From: Lachnospiraceae bacterium
GTDB lineage: Bacteria; Bacillota; Clostridia; Lachnospirales; Lachnospiraceae
Reading direction: 5' to 3'
Length of the DNA: 23,184 nucleotides
NCBI GenBank assembly: GCA_900764225.1
Contig: CAAFNG010000086.1
Span: 1 to 23,184, forward strand
Shown here: piece by piece, positions 7,886 to 15,951 of the stretch
Position numbering within the stretch: the stretch's first letter is position 1
Layout of the letters: every line of letters begins with the position of its first letter
Translations under genes and position numbers: made by a program
Notes under the pieces: generated by a model
Seen by the model: the letters and a program-made list of their open reading frames with translations, nothing else
Told to the model about the DNA's origin: nothing
Databases searched by the model: none

Positions 7886-10648
7886 TTATTTCTCAAGTTC
7901 TTTTAATGCTGCAAGAACCCTTTCCGGACGGGCAGGGATACGTGTAATACGTGCACCTGTCGCATTAAAGATTGCATTCAGGATTGCAGGATGTGGAGCA
8001 TCCAGTGGAGCCTCACCACAACCAGCCGCACCGTAAGGACCACTTGGACGATATGTTTCATTGAAGTGAAGTTCAATATCATCCGGAGCATCCTTTGGAT
8101 ATGGAATACCACAATTCTTCAAAGTGGTGTCATGGTTCAAATCTTCAAAGTCTTCCGAAAGAGCAAGACCGATACCCTGTACAAGACCACCATAGAAATT
8201 ACCTTCTACAAGAAGTCTGTTCATGATCGTACCTACGTCAGCTACGCAAGTAAATTTCTCAACGGTAACTTTACCTGTTTCTGTATTAACAGCAACTTCC
8301 GGCAGGAAGATAGTATACATATAAGTTGCAAATGGATCGCCCTGTGCGGTATCCTGATCGATCGGATGATCTGCACAGAATGTAGTTACCCAGTTACCTT
8401 CATATTTTGTTGCAAGCCCTTCTGCTACCATCTCATCATAAGTACGGAATGTTCCGTCTTCTTTCTTCATTGCTGCTACAAGATTTTCTGCAGCCAGACG
8501 ACATGCATTACCTGACATAACCTGTGAGCGTGATCCTCCTGCAGGTCCTGCATTCGGACATGTCTTCGTATCATTCATAACCAGTTTAATCTGTTCCGGT
8601 CTGATTCCTGCCTGACGCAGTGTTTCATGAGATGATACAAGAACACCCATATCAGCCCCCTGTCCATGATCTTCCCATGCAGCATACATCGTAACGGTTC
8701 CATCCGGATTTAATTCTGCAAATGCATTTGATGTATCAACACCATCAAGACCACAACCGTATACTCCAAGAGATACACCGATACCATATTTCATCTTTCC
8801 GTCAGAAGCTGCATTCTTTTCGGCAACACGTTTTTTCGCCGCTTCATACAATGGACGTGCTTTCTTAAACAAATCTTCCTCACAATATACCTCCGGTGGA
8901 TAACCTGTCGGGATGGTAGTGCCCTCTGATTCTTTATAGCAGTTCATTTCACGGATATCAAACGGATCGATTCCCATCTTAGCTGCCAGCACGTCAATCG
9001 CAATCTCAGATCCCATATAAGACTGTGGTGAACCATAAGCACGGAATGCGGAGCCCCATGCATGGTTTGTAAATACGGTTGTTGATTTATTACGAATAGA
9101 ATTAATTCCATAACCTGCGCCTGTAAACTGAGAAAGTCTCAAGGTAAGCAGATCGCCAAATTCTGAATATGGACCGTGATCTACATAGTTGTTACCCCAA
9201 AGTGCTAAGAGTTTACCATTTTCATCTGCTGCAAGCTTAATATTCATAAATGCAGGAGATCTCTTTCCTGTATAAGTAATGTTCTGGAACTGATTAAATA
9301 CCAGCGATACCGGACGTTCCAGAATCTTAACAGCTGCACCAATCAGAGCCTCATTTGTCGGTGAGAACTTGTAACCAAATGTTCCGCCTGCATGGTTCTG
9401 AACAAGTCTTAAGTTTTCCATTGGTACACCGATACCATCTGCGATCATAGGCATATGAAGATGTATACCGATAGATTTGGAATGCACTGTTATCATACCG
9501 TCTTCATCAATATATCCATAACCACAGTCCGGCTCAAGGTGAAGATGAGGCTGGCGTGAACAGTAGGACTCGATCTCAACCTGCTGTGAATCCGGAATGC
9601 TGTCCCAGTCAAAGTCCGGTCCCTTGATACAGTTTGTCTCAAAAAATGCGTTTGGAGTACCAGGATGGATCTCTGCTGCATCCGGTGCGATTGCATCCAT
9701 TGCGTTCATATATGCAGGAAGTTCTTCGATCTCCACCTTAACTGCATCTGCTGCTGCACGTGCATGCTCTTCTGTGTCGGCAGCTACGATCGCAATCGCA
9801 TCACCAAACTGAAAGATCTTTTCGTCGCAGAGTACAGGACGTTCAAATCCGTCTGTCTTATTGTGTTTCGGAAGCATTACAAGACCATTGATCTTGTTGG
9901 TTCCGCCTGCTGCCTTAATGTCCTTCGCTGTAATAACACGAACAACTCCCGGCATACTCTCTGCTTCTGTTGTATCGATACTGAGAATATTTGCGTGAGA
10001 AACCTTGGCCTGTGTAAGTGCAAGACGAAGAGTTCCCTCCGGCATCTTTAATGCATCATCTGCACCGAAATCCCAGGTACCTGTTACCTTCTGTGCTGCT
10101 GATGGACGGATATAGTTTGTACCGACGATAGAATCACCTGTCTGCTTGAATACGAGGTCTTCTTTGGTCATCTCGCCACGCATAACTGCTGCTGCCGCCA
10201 TGGTCGCATCGATAAGCGGCTTGTAACCTGTACAACGACAGAGATTACGCTGCTTGTTAAACCAGTCCCTCACTTCTTCACGGGTAGGGCTCGGATTATT
10301 ATCGAGTAGAACCTTTGCTGAAATAATAAAACCTGGTGAACAGAAACCACACTGTGCACATCCATATGCCATCCATGCAACCTGTATCGGATGCATATCA
10401 GAAATTGTTCCCACACCCTCGATTGTTGTGATCTCTGCATTGTCCGGAACACGGCTCATCTTGTAAATACAGGATCTTGTAACTTTTCCGTTCATAATAA
10501 CATTACATGCTCCGCAATGACCTTCTCCACAACCGATCTTACATCCTGTAAGAAGAAGATGCTCACGAAGTACCTGAGCCAGTGTCTCATCCTTATCAAG
10601 AATAAGGATTCGCTCCACACCATTGATCTTCAGTGTCTTTTTAATCAT
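7886..10648 (-). CDS. mop: Molybdopterin-dependent aldehyde oxidoreductase
   Basis: This 920-residue xanthine-oxidase-family enzyme oxidises an aldehyde to a carboxylate with water as oxygen source. The N-terminal ferredoxin-like [2Fe-2S] cluster uses C40, C45, C48 and C60. The second cluster uses C99, C102, C136 and C138 (CGFCSPGF and CRCTGYKP). These match the spacing of Desulfovibrio gigas Mop (907 residues) almost residue for residue. The molybdenum domain follows with no FAD domain between, again like Mop. The catalytic glutamate is E879 in GAAGCGEAPLDAPH. AAAGGAGG lies 8 bases before the ATG. Mop-type enzymes use molybdopterin cytosine dinucleotide and a sulfido ligand, fitting the divergent MocA-like and XdhC genes. 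Electrons probably leave through the FeS proteins downstream. All key residues are present; the substrate is unknown. Confidence 0.95.
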   Translation of the reverse strand: MIKKTLKINGVERILILDKDETLAQVLREHLLLTGCKIGCGEGHCGACNVIMNGKVTRSCIYKMSRVPDNAEITTIEGVGTISDMHPIQVAWMAYGCAQCGFCSPGFIISAKVLLDNNPSPTREEVRDWFNKQRNLCRCTGYKPLIDATMAAAAVMRGEMTKEDLVFKQTGDSIVGTNYIRPSAAQKVTGTWDFGADDALKMPEGTLRLALTQAKVSHANILSIDTTEAESMPGVVRVITAKDIKAAGGTNKINGLVMLPKHNKTDGFERPVLCDEKIFQFGDAIAIVAADTEEHARAAADAVKVEIEELPAYMNAMDAIAPDAAEIHPGTPNAFFETNCIKGPDFDWDSIPDSQQVEIESYCSRQPHLHLEPDCGYGYIDEDGMITVHSKSIGIHLHMPMIADGIGVPMENLRLVQNHAGGTFGYKFSPTNEALIGAAVKILERPVSLVFNQFQNITYTGKRSPAFMNIKLAADENGKLLALWGNNYVDHGPYSEFGDLLTLRLSQFTGAGYGINSIRNKSTTVFTNHAWGSAFRAYGSPQSYMGSEIAIDVLAAKMGIDPFDIREMNCYKESEGTTIPTGYPPEVYCEEDLFKKARPLYEAAKKRVAEKNAASDGKMKYGIGVSLGVYGCGLDGVDTSNAFAELNPDGTVTMYAAWEDHGQGADMGVLVSSHETLRQAGIRPEQIKLVMNDTKTCPNAGPAGGSRSQVMSGNACRLAAENLVAAMKKEDGTFRTYDEMVAEGLATKYEGNWVTTFCADHPIDQDTAQGDPFATYMYTIFLPEVAVNTETGKVTVEKFTCVADVGTIMNRLLVEGNFYGGLVQGIGLALSEDFEDLNHDTTLKNCGIPYPKDAPDDIELHFNETYRPSGPYGAAGCGEAPLDAPHPAILNAIFNATGARITRIPARPERVLAALKELEK

Positions 10649-10684
10649 GTTTCATTCCTCCTTTAAACAATCCACGTTCCGATG

Positions 10685-10945
10685 TTACAAATCTTCTGAC
10701 TTATGTGTTCCGCATGGATCATGATCGACTCCCTTACCCGTCAGATCTTTAAGTTTTTCCATTCCTCTGACAGAATAGAAAACAATGGAAGAGCTGCTTC
10801 CGTCCAGATTCTCACCGCTGAGTTTTAAAACATTCGCATTCTCATAATAATCAATCGGAAGTGTCCGACTGTATTGCTCTCCTGTGCGCTCATCTTTTAC
10901 CTGTATCGTAACTTCTTTTGCGGTAATTTCAAAAATCTTATCCAT
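10685..10945 (-). CDS. Uncharacterised 86-residue protein
   Basis: This small soluble, acidic protein is the first gene of the AOR operon. AGGAG lies about 10 bases before its ATG, and 36 bases separate it from the AOR start. The first ~65 residues look like a beta-rich fold (IFEITAKEVTIQVKDERTGE, then LPIDYYENANVLKLSGENLD). The tail GVDHDPCGTHKSEDL contains the only cysteine, with two nearby histidines. No family is recognised. Its position as leader of a molybdenum hydroxylase operon suggests a chaperone, a small subunit or a regulator, but nothing in the sequence proves any of these. Confidence 0.75.
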   Translation of the reverse strand: MDKIFEITAKEVTIQVKDERTGEQYSRTLPIDYYENANVLKLSGENLDGSSSSIVFYSVRGMEKLKDLTGKGVDHDPCGTHKSEDL

Positions 10946-10996
10946 GGAAACGTTCTCCTGTTTACATTATTTTGTATAATTTCATGTTATCATAAT

Positions 10997-11021
10997 TTTG
11001 TACAGTTTTACAAATTGTAAA
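10997..11021. promoter_or_regulatory. Operator-like palindrome in divergent promoter region
   Basis: TTTACAAATTGTAAA (11007-11021) is a perfect 7+1+7 palindrome. TTTGTACA stands just before it (10997-11004) and recurs at 11124-11131, between the plus-strand -10 and the start of the MocA-HTH gene. The symmetric site and repeated half-like motif lie in the 210-base region serving both the AOR operon and the maturation operon, so a shared regulator is plausible. I could not assign a confident minus-strand promoter. Confidence 0.5.
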
Positions 11022-11105
11022 TAATTATTAGTTGGCTATTTTTTGCTCTTTTTTATATTGTTTTATTGCTTTGTCGAAAATTTCACTATTTATTCCCACT
11101 TTTTA

Positions 11106-11114
11106 TGCTATAAT
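11106..11114 (+). promoter_or_regulatory. Extended -10 promoter of the maturation operon
   Basis: TG-C-TATAAT (11106-11114) is a consensus extended -10 element. The TTTGTACA motif at 11124-11131 would overlap the early transcribed region. The leader to the start codon is about 35 bases. Confidence 0.65.
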
Positions 11115-11157
11115 AATATCAAATTTGTACAATATTATTTTTCGGGAGGTATCTATG

Positions 11158-12087
11158 ATGCAGACAGGTGCTCTCATCGTAGCTGCAGGGAAATCGTCAC
11201 GAATGGGAGACTTCAAGCCCATGCTTCAGCTTGGATCCATTTCCATCGCGCAGCGTGTGATTAATAACTTCCGGCAGGCCGGAATCTCTAAAATAGTGGT
11301 GGTAACCGGATACAATGCGGATGCTCTGGAACGCCACCTTGCTTCCAATCATGTTATTTTTCTTCGAAATGAGGACTATGAAACTACTCATATGTTTGAT
11401 TCTGTCAGGATTGGACTGGAATATTTAAAAGACAAAGTGGATACGGTACTCTTTACACCTGTAGATGTTCCACTATTCACAGCACATACCGTTACACAAA
11501 TGCTTTCTCTTGGACAGCCTCTTGTCACTCCGGTCTGTAACGGAACTCCAGGTCATCCGATCCTGATTTGTTCCTCATTAATTGAGTCCATTTTAAGCAA
11601 TGATGGAAACACTGGTCTGAAGGGTGCTGTAGAACATTGTGGAACTCCCATGTATTGTTTAAATGTAGAAGATCCTGGAATCATTCATGATGCGGATACA
11701 CCAGAGGATTATGCAGAACTTCTTCGTGCACACAATCAAAGTCTGATCCGTTCAGAGATTCAGATTCAGCTGGCACGGGAAAAGGTCTTCTTTGATGAAC
11801 AGCTTTATTCGCTGCTTACACTGATTCATGAAACAGGATCTGTTCGTGATGCCTGCGAACGCATGCACATTTCCTACTCCACCAGCTGGAATCTGATCCA
11901 TACATTAGAATCTCAGCTTCATGAACCGCTGATTATTCGAAGTCAGGGCGGTGTAAAGGGCAGTCACAGTGAGCTGACACCATACGGAGAAGAATTTTTG
12001 AAGCGATATGCCCGTTTTTCAGAGGAAACACGTACCTGTTCCGAAGCAATATTTGAAAAGTGTTTCAGAGGATTTTTCAATGCGTAA
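11158..12087 (+). CDS. MocA-like nucleotidyltransferase fused to ModE-like HTH
   Basis: About 309 residues. The first ~190 form an NTP-transferase domain opening with LIVAAGKSSRMGDFKPML; the AAG (not AGG) form is typical of MocA, which attaches CMP to molybdopterin, and TPVDVPLF is the metal-binding strand. Mop-type enzymes need exactly this cytidylated cofactor. Residues ~210-290 are a winged helix like the ModE N-terminus (LIHETGSVRDACERMHISYS, then SHSELTPYGEEFLKRY). GGGAGGT (11144-11150) precedes two adjacent ATGs, 11155 and 11158; the second has better spacing. From memory the catalytic part is the DVU_1551 family. The HTH could make it an autoregulator of the divergent promoter region, linking cofactor supply to expression. 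No ModE molybdate-binding (TOBE) domain is present. Confidence 0.85.
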   Translation: MQTGALIVAAGKSSRMGDFKPMLQLGSISIAQRVINNFRQAGISKIVVVTGYNADALERHLASNHVIFLRNEDYETTHMFDSVRIGLEYLKDKVDTVLFTPVDVPLFTAHTVTQMLSLGQPLVTPVCNGTPGHPILICSSLIESILSNDGNTGLKGAVEHCGTPMYCLNVEDPGIIHDADTPEDYAELLRAHNQSLIRSEIQIQLAREKVFFDEQLYSLLTLIHETGSVRDACERMHISYSTSWNLIHTLESQLHEPLIIRSQGGVKGSHSELTPYGEEFLKRYARFSEETRTCSEAIFEKCFRGFFNA

Positions 12088-13153
12088 TCTTTATCTTATT
12101 CGACACGGAAAACCACAATATCCAGATGAACATTCTTACTGTATCGGTCAGACTGATTTTTCTTTATCTATGCTTGGACATCTGCAGTCAGTCCTTCTTC
12201 ACGGAGAACTGGATGATAAAATAACTGCTGTTTACTGCAGTCCTTTGTCAAGAGCTATGGAAACGGCTGCACATATCACACCTGATCTTCCACATATCAC
12301 TATCTCAGATTTAACAGAACGAAATCTGGGAGAATGGGATGGTCTTTCATTTGATGAGATACGCAAAAGATGGCCGGACATATATGAAGCACGTGGAATG
12401 AATCCTGATTACCCGATTCCAGGAGCAGAAACTCCTTTCGCATCTGGCATGCGTTTTTCGCAGGCAATTTATGAGATTCTTCGTTCTTCTGAGGGTGATA
12501 TTGCGATTGTTGCTCATACAGATGTAATTTCTTCTTATCTGTATTTGCTTGATTCAAAACAGCATGCCAGACAGTATTTTCGTCTTCCATGTGGTTCCTA
12601 TTATCATCTGAACACAGACGATAACGATCATGTTATCTTATCTGATTTGACTTACCTGCAGCCTCATCCTGACTTGCATGACGAACTATGCCGGATGCTT
12701 CGCGATTCGGTGTCTCTTCCTCATCATGTACAGGCGCACAGTGATGCAGTGACTGAATTGGCTTGCCATTTCTGCGATCTGCTGGAATCTCATGGTTACT
12801 TTTTTAATAAAAAACTGATTCGCTCCGGAGCACTCCTTCATGATATTGCCAGACTTCAAAAACATCACACCAAAACAGGTGGTGATCTTTTCTTACAATT
12901 AGGCTATACTGAAATCAGTCAGATTATTTCACAACATCATGGTTTACAGAAGACAATTCTGAATGAAGCGGCTATCGTCTTTTTATCAGATAAACTGATT
13001 CATGAAACCGAACGTGTAACCATCGAAAAACGATTTGCGGAAAGTCTGTGTAAATGTAACAGTCCCGAAGCTTTGAAATCTCATGAACGCCAGCTTAAAC
13101 AGGCTCTTGATCTGCAAAATATGATACAGACCATCTGTCACATGACGATATGA
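12080..13153 (+). CDS. Histidine phosphatase fused to HD-domain hydrolase
   Basis: About 357 residues. The start at 12080 overlaps the upstream gene by 8 bases; the longer frame upstream is a shadow. Residues 1-200 are a phosphoglycerate-mutase/CobC-type histidine phosphatase: LYLIRHGKPQYP has the phosphorylated His, AVYCSPLSRAMETA the second Arg, LTERNLGEWDGLS the acid, and VAHTDV the second catalytic His. Residues ~230-357 are an HD domain with ALLHDIARLQKHH; an earlier His lies in VQAHSDAVTELACHFC. Both halves look catalytically complete, so the protein may remove phosphates from a small molecule or nucleotide. Its place between MocA-like and XdhC genes suggests a cofactor-related or repair role. 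The specific substrate is unknown. Confidence 0.85.
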   Translation: MRNLYLIRHGKPQYPDEHSYCIGQTDFSLSMLGHLQSVLLHGELDDKITAVYCSPLSRAMETAAHITPDLPHITISDLTERNLGEWDGLSFDEIRKRWPDIYEARGMNPDYPIPGAETPFASGMRFSQAIYEILRSSEGDIAIVAHTDVISSYLYLLDSKQHARQYFRLPCGSYYHLNTDDNDHVILSDLTYLQPHPDLHDELCRMLRDSVSLPHHVQAHSDAVTELACHFCDLLESHGYFFNKKLIRSGALLHDIARLQKHHTKTGGDLFLQLGYTEISQIISQHHGLQKTILNEAAIVFLSDKLIHETERVTIEKRFAESLCKCNSPEALKSHERQLKQALDLQNMIQTICHMTI

Positions 13154-13184
13154 CTTATAGAAAATTACAGGAGGTGTTTTATAT

Positions 13185-14210
13185 ATGAGAACTTTATTTC
13201 AGATCATACAACAAGAATTTCAAAAAGAAAACGACCTTGTGCTTGCATCCATCGTTGCTTCCTCAGGATCAACGCCAAGAGGTGCCGGTTCCCGTATGTT
13301 GGTTGGAAAAAAAGGCCGAGTTGCCGGAACCATAGGCGGAGGTTCTGTCGAATATCGTGCAGAGCTTATGGCGCTTGATATTCTTGAAAAGAAAGAATCC
13401 TGTGAACATGAATTCCGGTTGAATCGCAAAGATGTTGAGAATATCGGTATGATTTGTGGTGGTGATGTTACCGTATTTTTCCAGTATCTGGACCATAATG
13501 ACCCTATTATTATGGAACTTGCAGTAACTGCTGAGACATTATATAAAGAACGAAAAGATTTCTGGCTGATCTGTGATCTTCATGCTACATCCGGTATGAG
13601 TCTTTACAGTGCATCCTATGGATTGACTGGAAATGCTGATGTTCCTTCTTCCATCTTATCTTCCTTATCAGCAAGACCATGCCGTCATCGCAATGAAACC
13701 TGTGACCTGTTTACAGAACAAATCGGTACATCCGGAACTGTCTATGTATTTGGAGGCGGGCATGTTTCACAAAAGCTGGTACCAATACTTGCAAGTGTTG
13801 ACTTTCACTGCATCGTTCTGGATGACCGTCCGGAATTTACAGATCCTGCTCTTTTCCCGGATGCAGCGGAGACAATCCTTTGCGATTTTGATCATCTGGA
13901 TCAGAGCATTTCTATCACAGATGCTGATTATTGCTGTGTCATGACACGAGGTCATGCCTATGATACGATTGTGCAGGCACAACTTCTTGCCACACCTGCA
14001 TTCTATATCGGCGTCATTGGAAGTCTCGCCAAAAGAGCTGGTGTATTTCATCGTCTCGTAAAAGAGTATGGAATCGATGAGCGAGAATTAGACCGTATTA
14101 TCACGCCTGTGGGACTTAATATTAAAGCAGAAACACCTGCTGAAATCGCAATATCTATCACAGGACAAATGATTCAGGTTCGAGCTGAAAGAAAGGCTGC
14201 TATGAAATGA
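13185..14210 (+). CDS. xdhC: XdhC/CoxI-family maturation factor
   Basis: This 341-residue protein begins 9 bases after AGGAGGTG. The N-terminal XdhC_CoxI domain has the diagnostic SGSTPRGAGSRMLVG and GTIGGGSVEYRAE. The C-terminal Rossmann domain starts at VYVFGGGHVSQKLVPIL and ends with GVIGSLAKRAGVF and TPVGLNIKAETPAEIAISI. In Rhodobacter, XdhC binds the molybdenum cofactor, assists its sulfuration and delivers it to the apo-hydroxylase; the equivalent client here is the divergent AOR. Length and motifs look complete. From memory such genes are annotated as XdhC-family aldehyde oxidoreductase maturation factors. Confidence 0.93.
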   Translation: MRTLFQIIQQEFQKENDLVLASIVASSGSTPRGAGSRMLVGKKGRVAGTIGGGSVEYRAELMALDILEKKESCEHEFRLNRKDVENIGMICGGDVTVFFQYLDHNDPIIMELAVTAETLYKERKDFWLICDLHATSGMSLYSASYGLTGNADVPSSILSSLSARPCRHRNETCDLFTEQIGTSGTVYVFGGGHVSQKLVPILASVDFHCIVLDDRPEFTDPALFPDAAETILCDFDHLDQSISITDADYCCVMTRGHAYDTIVQAQLLATPAFYIGVIGSLAKRAGVFHRLVKEYGIDERELDRIITPVGLNIKAETPAEIAISITGQMIQVRAERKAAMK

Positions 14211-15070
14211 TGACAAAACATGTCTACAAAACTATTATATTCGGTGCCGGACAGATTGGGCAGATGACTGCCCGACTTCTTGGAAATTCCTATCAGATCA
14301 TGTGCTTTGCCGATAATGATCCGCGCAAACATGGACAATTTATTGGTAATATCCCAATCTGTTCTCCATCAAAGGCCGCTGCTCTTCTTCCTGATCTGAT
14401 TATTCTTGGCGTATTGGATGAAGAGCGGCGTGGTTCTATGATGCAGCAGATGGAGCACTTGGGCTATCACGGTTCATTTTGTGATCCTTCTGCACTTCGC
14501 ATGTTCGATGCACGGGTTGCGGTTATGCGCCTTTTAGCCGAACAGATGCATCAACAAAATATCCCTGGAGATGTGGCAGAACTTGGTGTTTTCCAGGGTG
14601 ATTTTTCTTGCCTGATCAGTACAGCCTTTCCAGATCGAAAAATACATCTTTTTGATACTTTTGAAGGCTTTTCAGAAAAAGATATTGCCGTAGAAACCTC
14701 CAGGCATCTGTCTCGCGCTAAAACAGGTGACTTTTCTTCTACAGATGTAGACTCTGTTCTTCGCATCATGCCTGATCCATCACATGTGATCATCCATAAA
14801 GGATGGTTTCCGGATACTTTTTCCGATATTACCGATGAAACTTTCTGTTTCGTATCATTAGATGCAGATCTCTATGCTCCAACTGCTGCTGCATTACCTC
14901 TGTTTTATGAACGTCTGTCTATCGGCGGAGTTCTCCTGATCCATGACGTATACAGTACCCAGTTTTCCGGATGTAACAAAGCTGTAGACGAATTCTGCCT
15001 GAAACACCACCTGTTTGCAGATCCTGTATGCGATCTGCATGGAAGTGCTATTATCCGAAAAATCATTTAA
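14207..15070 (+). CDS. Rossmann domain plus TylF-like methyltransferase
   Basis: This 287-residue protein starts in an ATGA overlap with xdhC (a second ATG follows at 14210), so it is coupled to it. Residues ~5-95 form a nucleotide-binding fold (IIFGAGQIGQMTARLL, then CFADNDPRKHGQFIG), as seen in sugar-modifying or CoA-binding-like domains. Residues ~110-287 match the TylF/MycF macrocin O-methyltransferase family: DVAELGVFQGDFSCL binds SAM, HLFDTFEGFSEKD follows, and SLDADLYAPT plus LIHDVYSTQFSGCNKAVDEF supply the metal-binding acids. These enzymes normally methylate sugars in a magnesium-dependent reaction. Its presence as last gene of a molybdenum-enzyme maturation operon is unexpected. The target is unknown. 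Confidence 0.85.
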   Translation: MMTKHVYKTIIFGAGQIGQMTARLLGNSYQIMCFADNDPRKHGQFIGNIPICSPSKAAALLPDLIILGVLDEERRGSMMQQMEHLGYHGSFCDPSALRMFDARVAVMRLLAEQMHQQNIPGDVAELGVFQGDFSCLISTAFPDRKIHLFDTFEGFSEKDIAVETSRHLSRAKTGDFSSTDVDSVLRIMPDPSHVIIHKGWFPDTFSDITDETFCFVSLDADLYAPTAAALPLFYERLSIGGVLLIHDVYSTQFSGCNKAVDEFCLKHHLFADPVCDLHGSAIIRKII

Positions 15071-15117
15071 AACCTAATCGGAAGCCTTTCATAATCCTAT
15101 ATGCCTTCTGTATTATG

Positions 15118-15886
15118 CTATTTTACGAGATACCCTCCATCCACCGGAATGATTGCTCCGTTGAGATAGTCGGATGCATCTGATGCCAGAAAAACACAAG
15201 GACCTTTCATATCTTCCGGAGTTCCCCAGACGTGAGCAGGAATACGTCCGGTAATTTCTGCATATCGTGGATTCGATGGATCTGTCAGTGCCGTGTTCAT
15301 CTCTGTATCCATATACCCAGGTGCGAGAGCATTCACATTAATTTTTTTTGATGCCCACTCATTACAAAATGCTTTTGTGAGCTGAGCTACTGCCCCTTTC
15401 GATGCTGCGTAAGCCGGAACAGTATAACCACCAAAGAAAGATAACATAGATGCAATATTTATAATCTTGCCCTTGCTATCCTGTGCAATAAACTTTTTGG
15501 CAGCTCTCTGACACCAGTCAAATACTGCATTCTGATTCACTTCAATGACATACTGATAATCTTCCATTGGAAATTTCTTCACTTGGATGACAGCGCTGTA
15601 CTCCCGCTGCATTTACCAGAATATCCAGAGGATTTCCCAACTTTTCCACAGCTTCTTCAAATCCTCTTGCACGATCTTTGGCATCTGCCAGATTTGCAAT
15701 TACTCCATGACACAAAAATCCTTTTTTGGTAAATTCGTCCGCAACTGCTTCTGCTTTTGCAGATGATCCTACAATGACAACTTCTGCTCCTGCTTCCATC
15801 AAGCCTTCTGCCATGCCATATCCCAGTCCTCGCGTTCCACCTGTAACGATTGCTTTTCTTCCTGTTAAATCTGTAAAATTCTTCAT
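15118..15886 (-). pseudogene. kduD: KduD-like SDR dehydrogenase, frameshifted
   Basis: Two overlapping frames together make one complete ~255-residue short-chain dehydrogenase. The first part has VTGGTRGLGYGMAEGL and ILVNAAGVQR; the second has INIASMLSFFGG, the catalytic YAASKG, and the C-terminus LNGAIIPVDGGYLVK, close to KduD (2-deoxy-D-gluconate / 5-keto-4-deoxyuronate-pathway dehydrogenase). The start is the ATG at 15886, 5 bases after GGAGG. Near 15571-15576 (plus strand AAATTT) one extra base breaks the frame between PSEE and FPMEDYQ; removing one T restores it. Whether this is a real mutation or a sequencing indel cannot be told from here. It converges on the TylF-like gene and lies under a LacI-type operator. 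Confidence 0.85.
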
Positions 15887-15917
15887 CTTCTCCTCCATTC
15901 TGTGCAGTAATTACACG

Positions 15918-15949
15918 TTACGCAATCGATTGCGTAATTAATAATACCA
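15918..15949 (-). promoter_or_regulatory. LacI-type operator and promoter of kduD-like gene
   Basis: TTACGCAATCGATTGCGTAA (15918-15937) is a perfect 20-bp palindrome with the central CG expected of LacI/GalR-family operators. Immediately upstream on the minus strand is an extended -10, TG-G-TATTAT (15941-15949 on the plus strand). Bound repressor would sit over the start site, which fits induction of a sugar-acid dehydrogenase. No LacI gene is present in the window. Confidence 0.75.
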
Positions 15950-15951
15950 CA

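Noticed and set aside
7991..8515. 174-codon plus-strand frame opposite the AOR gene
   Set aside because: Antisense shadow of the conserved molybdenum domain, with no ribosome-binding site or motif.
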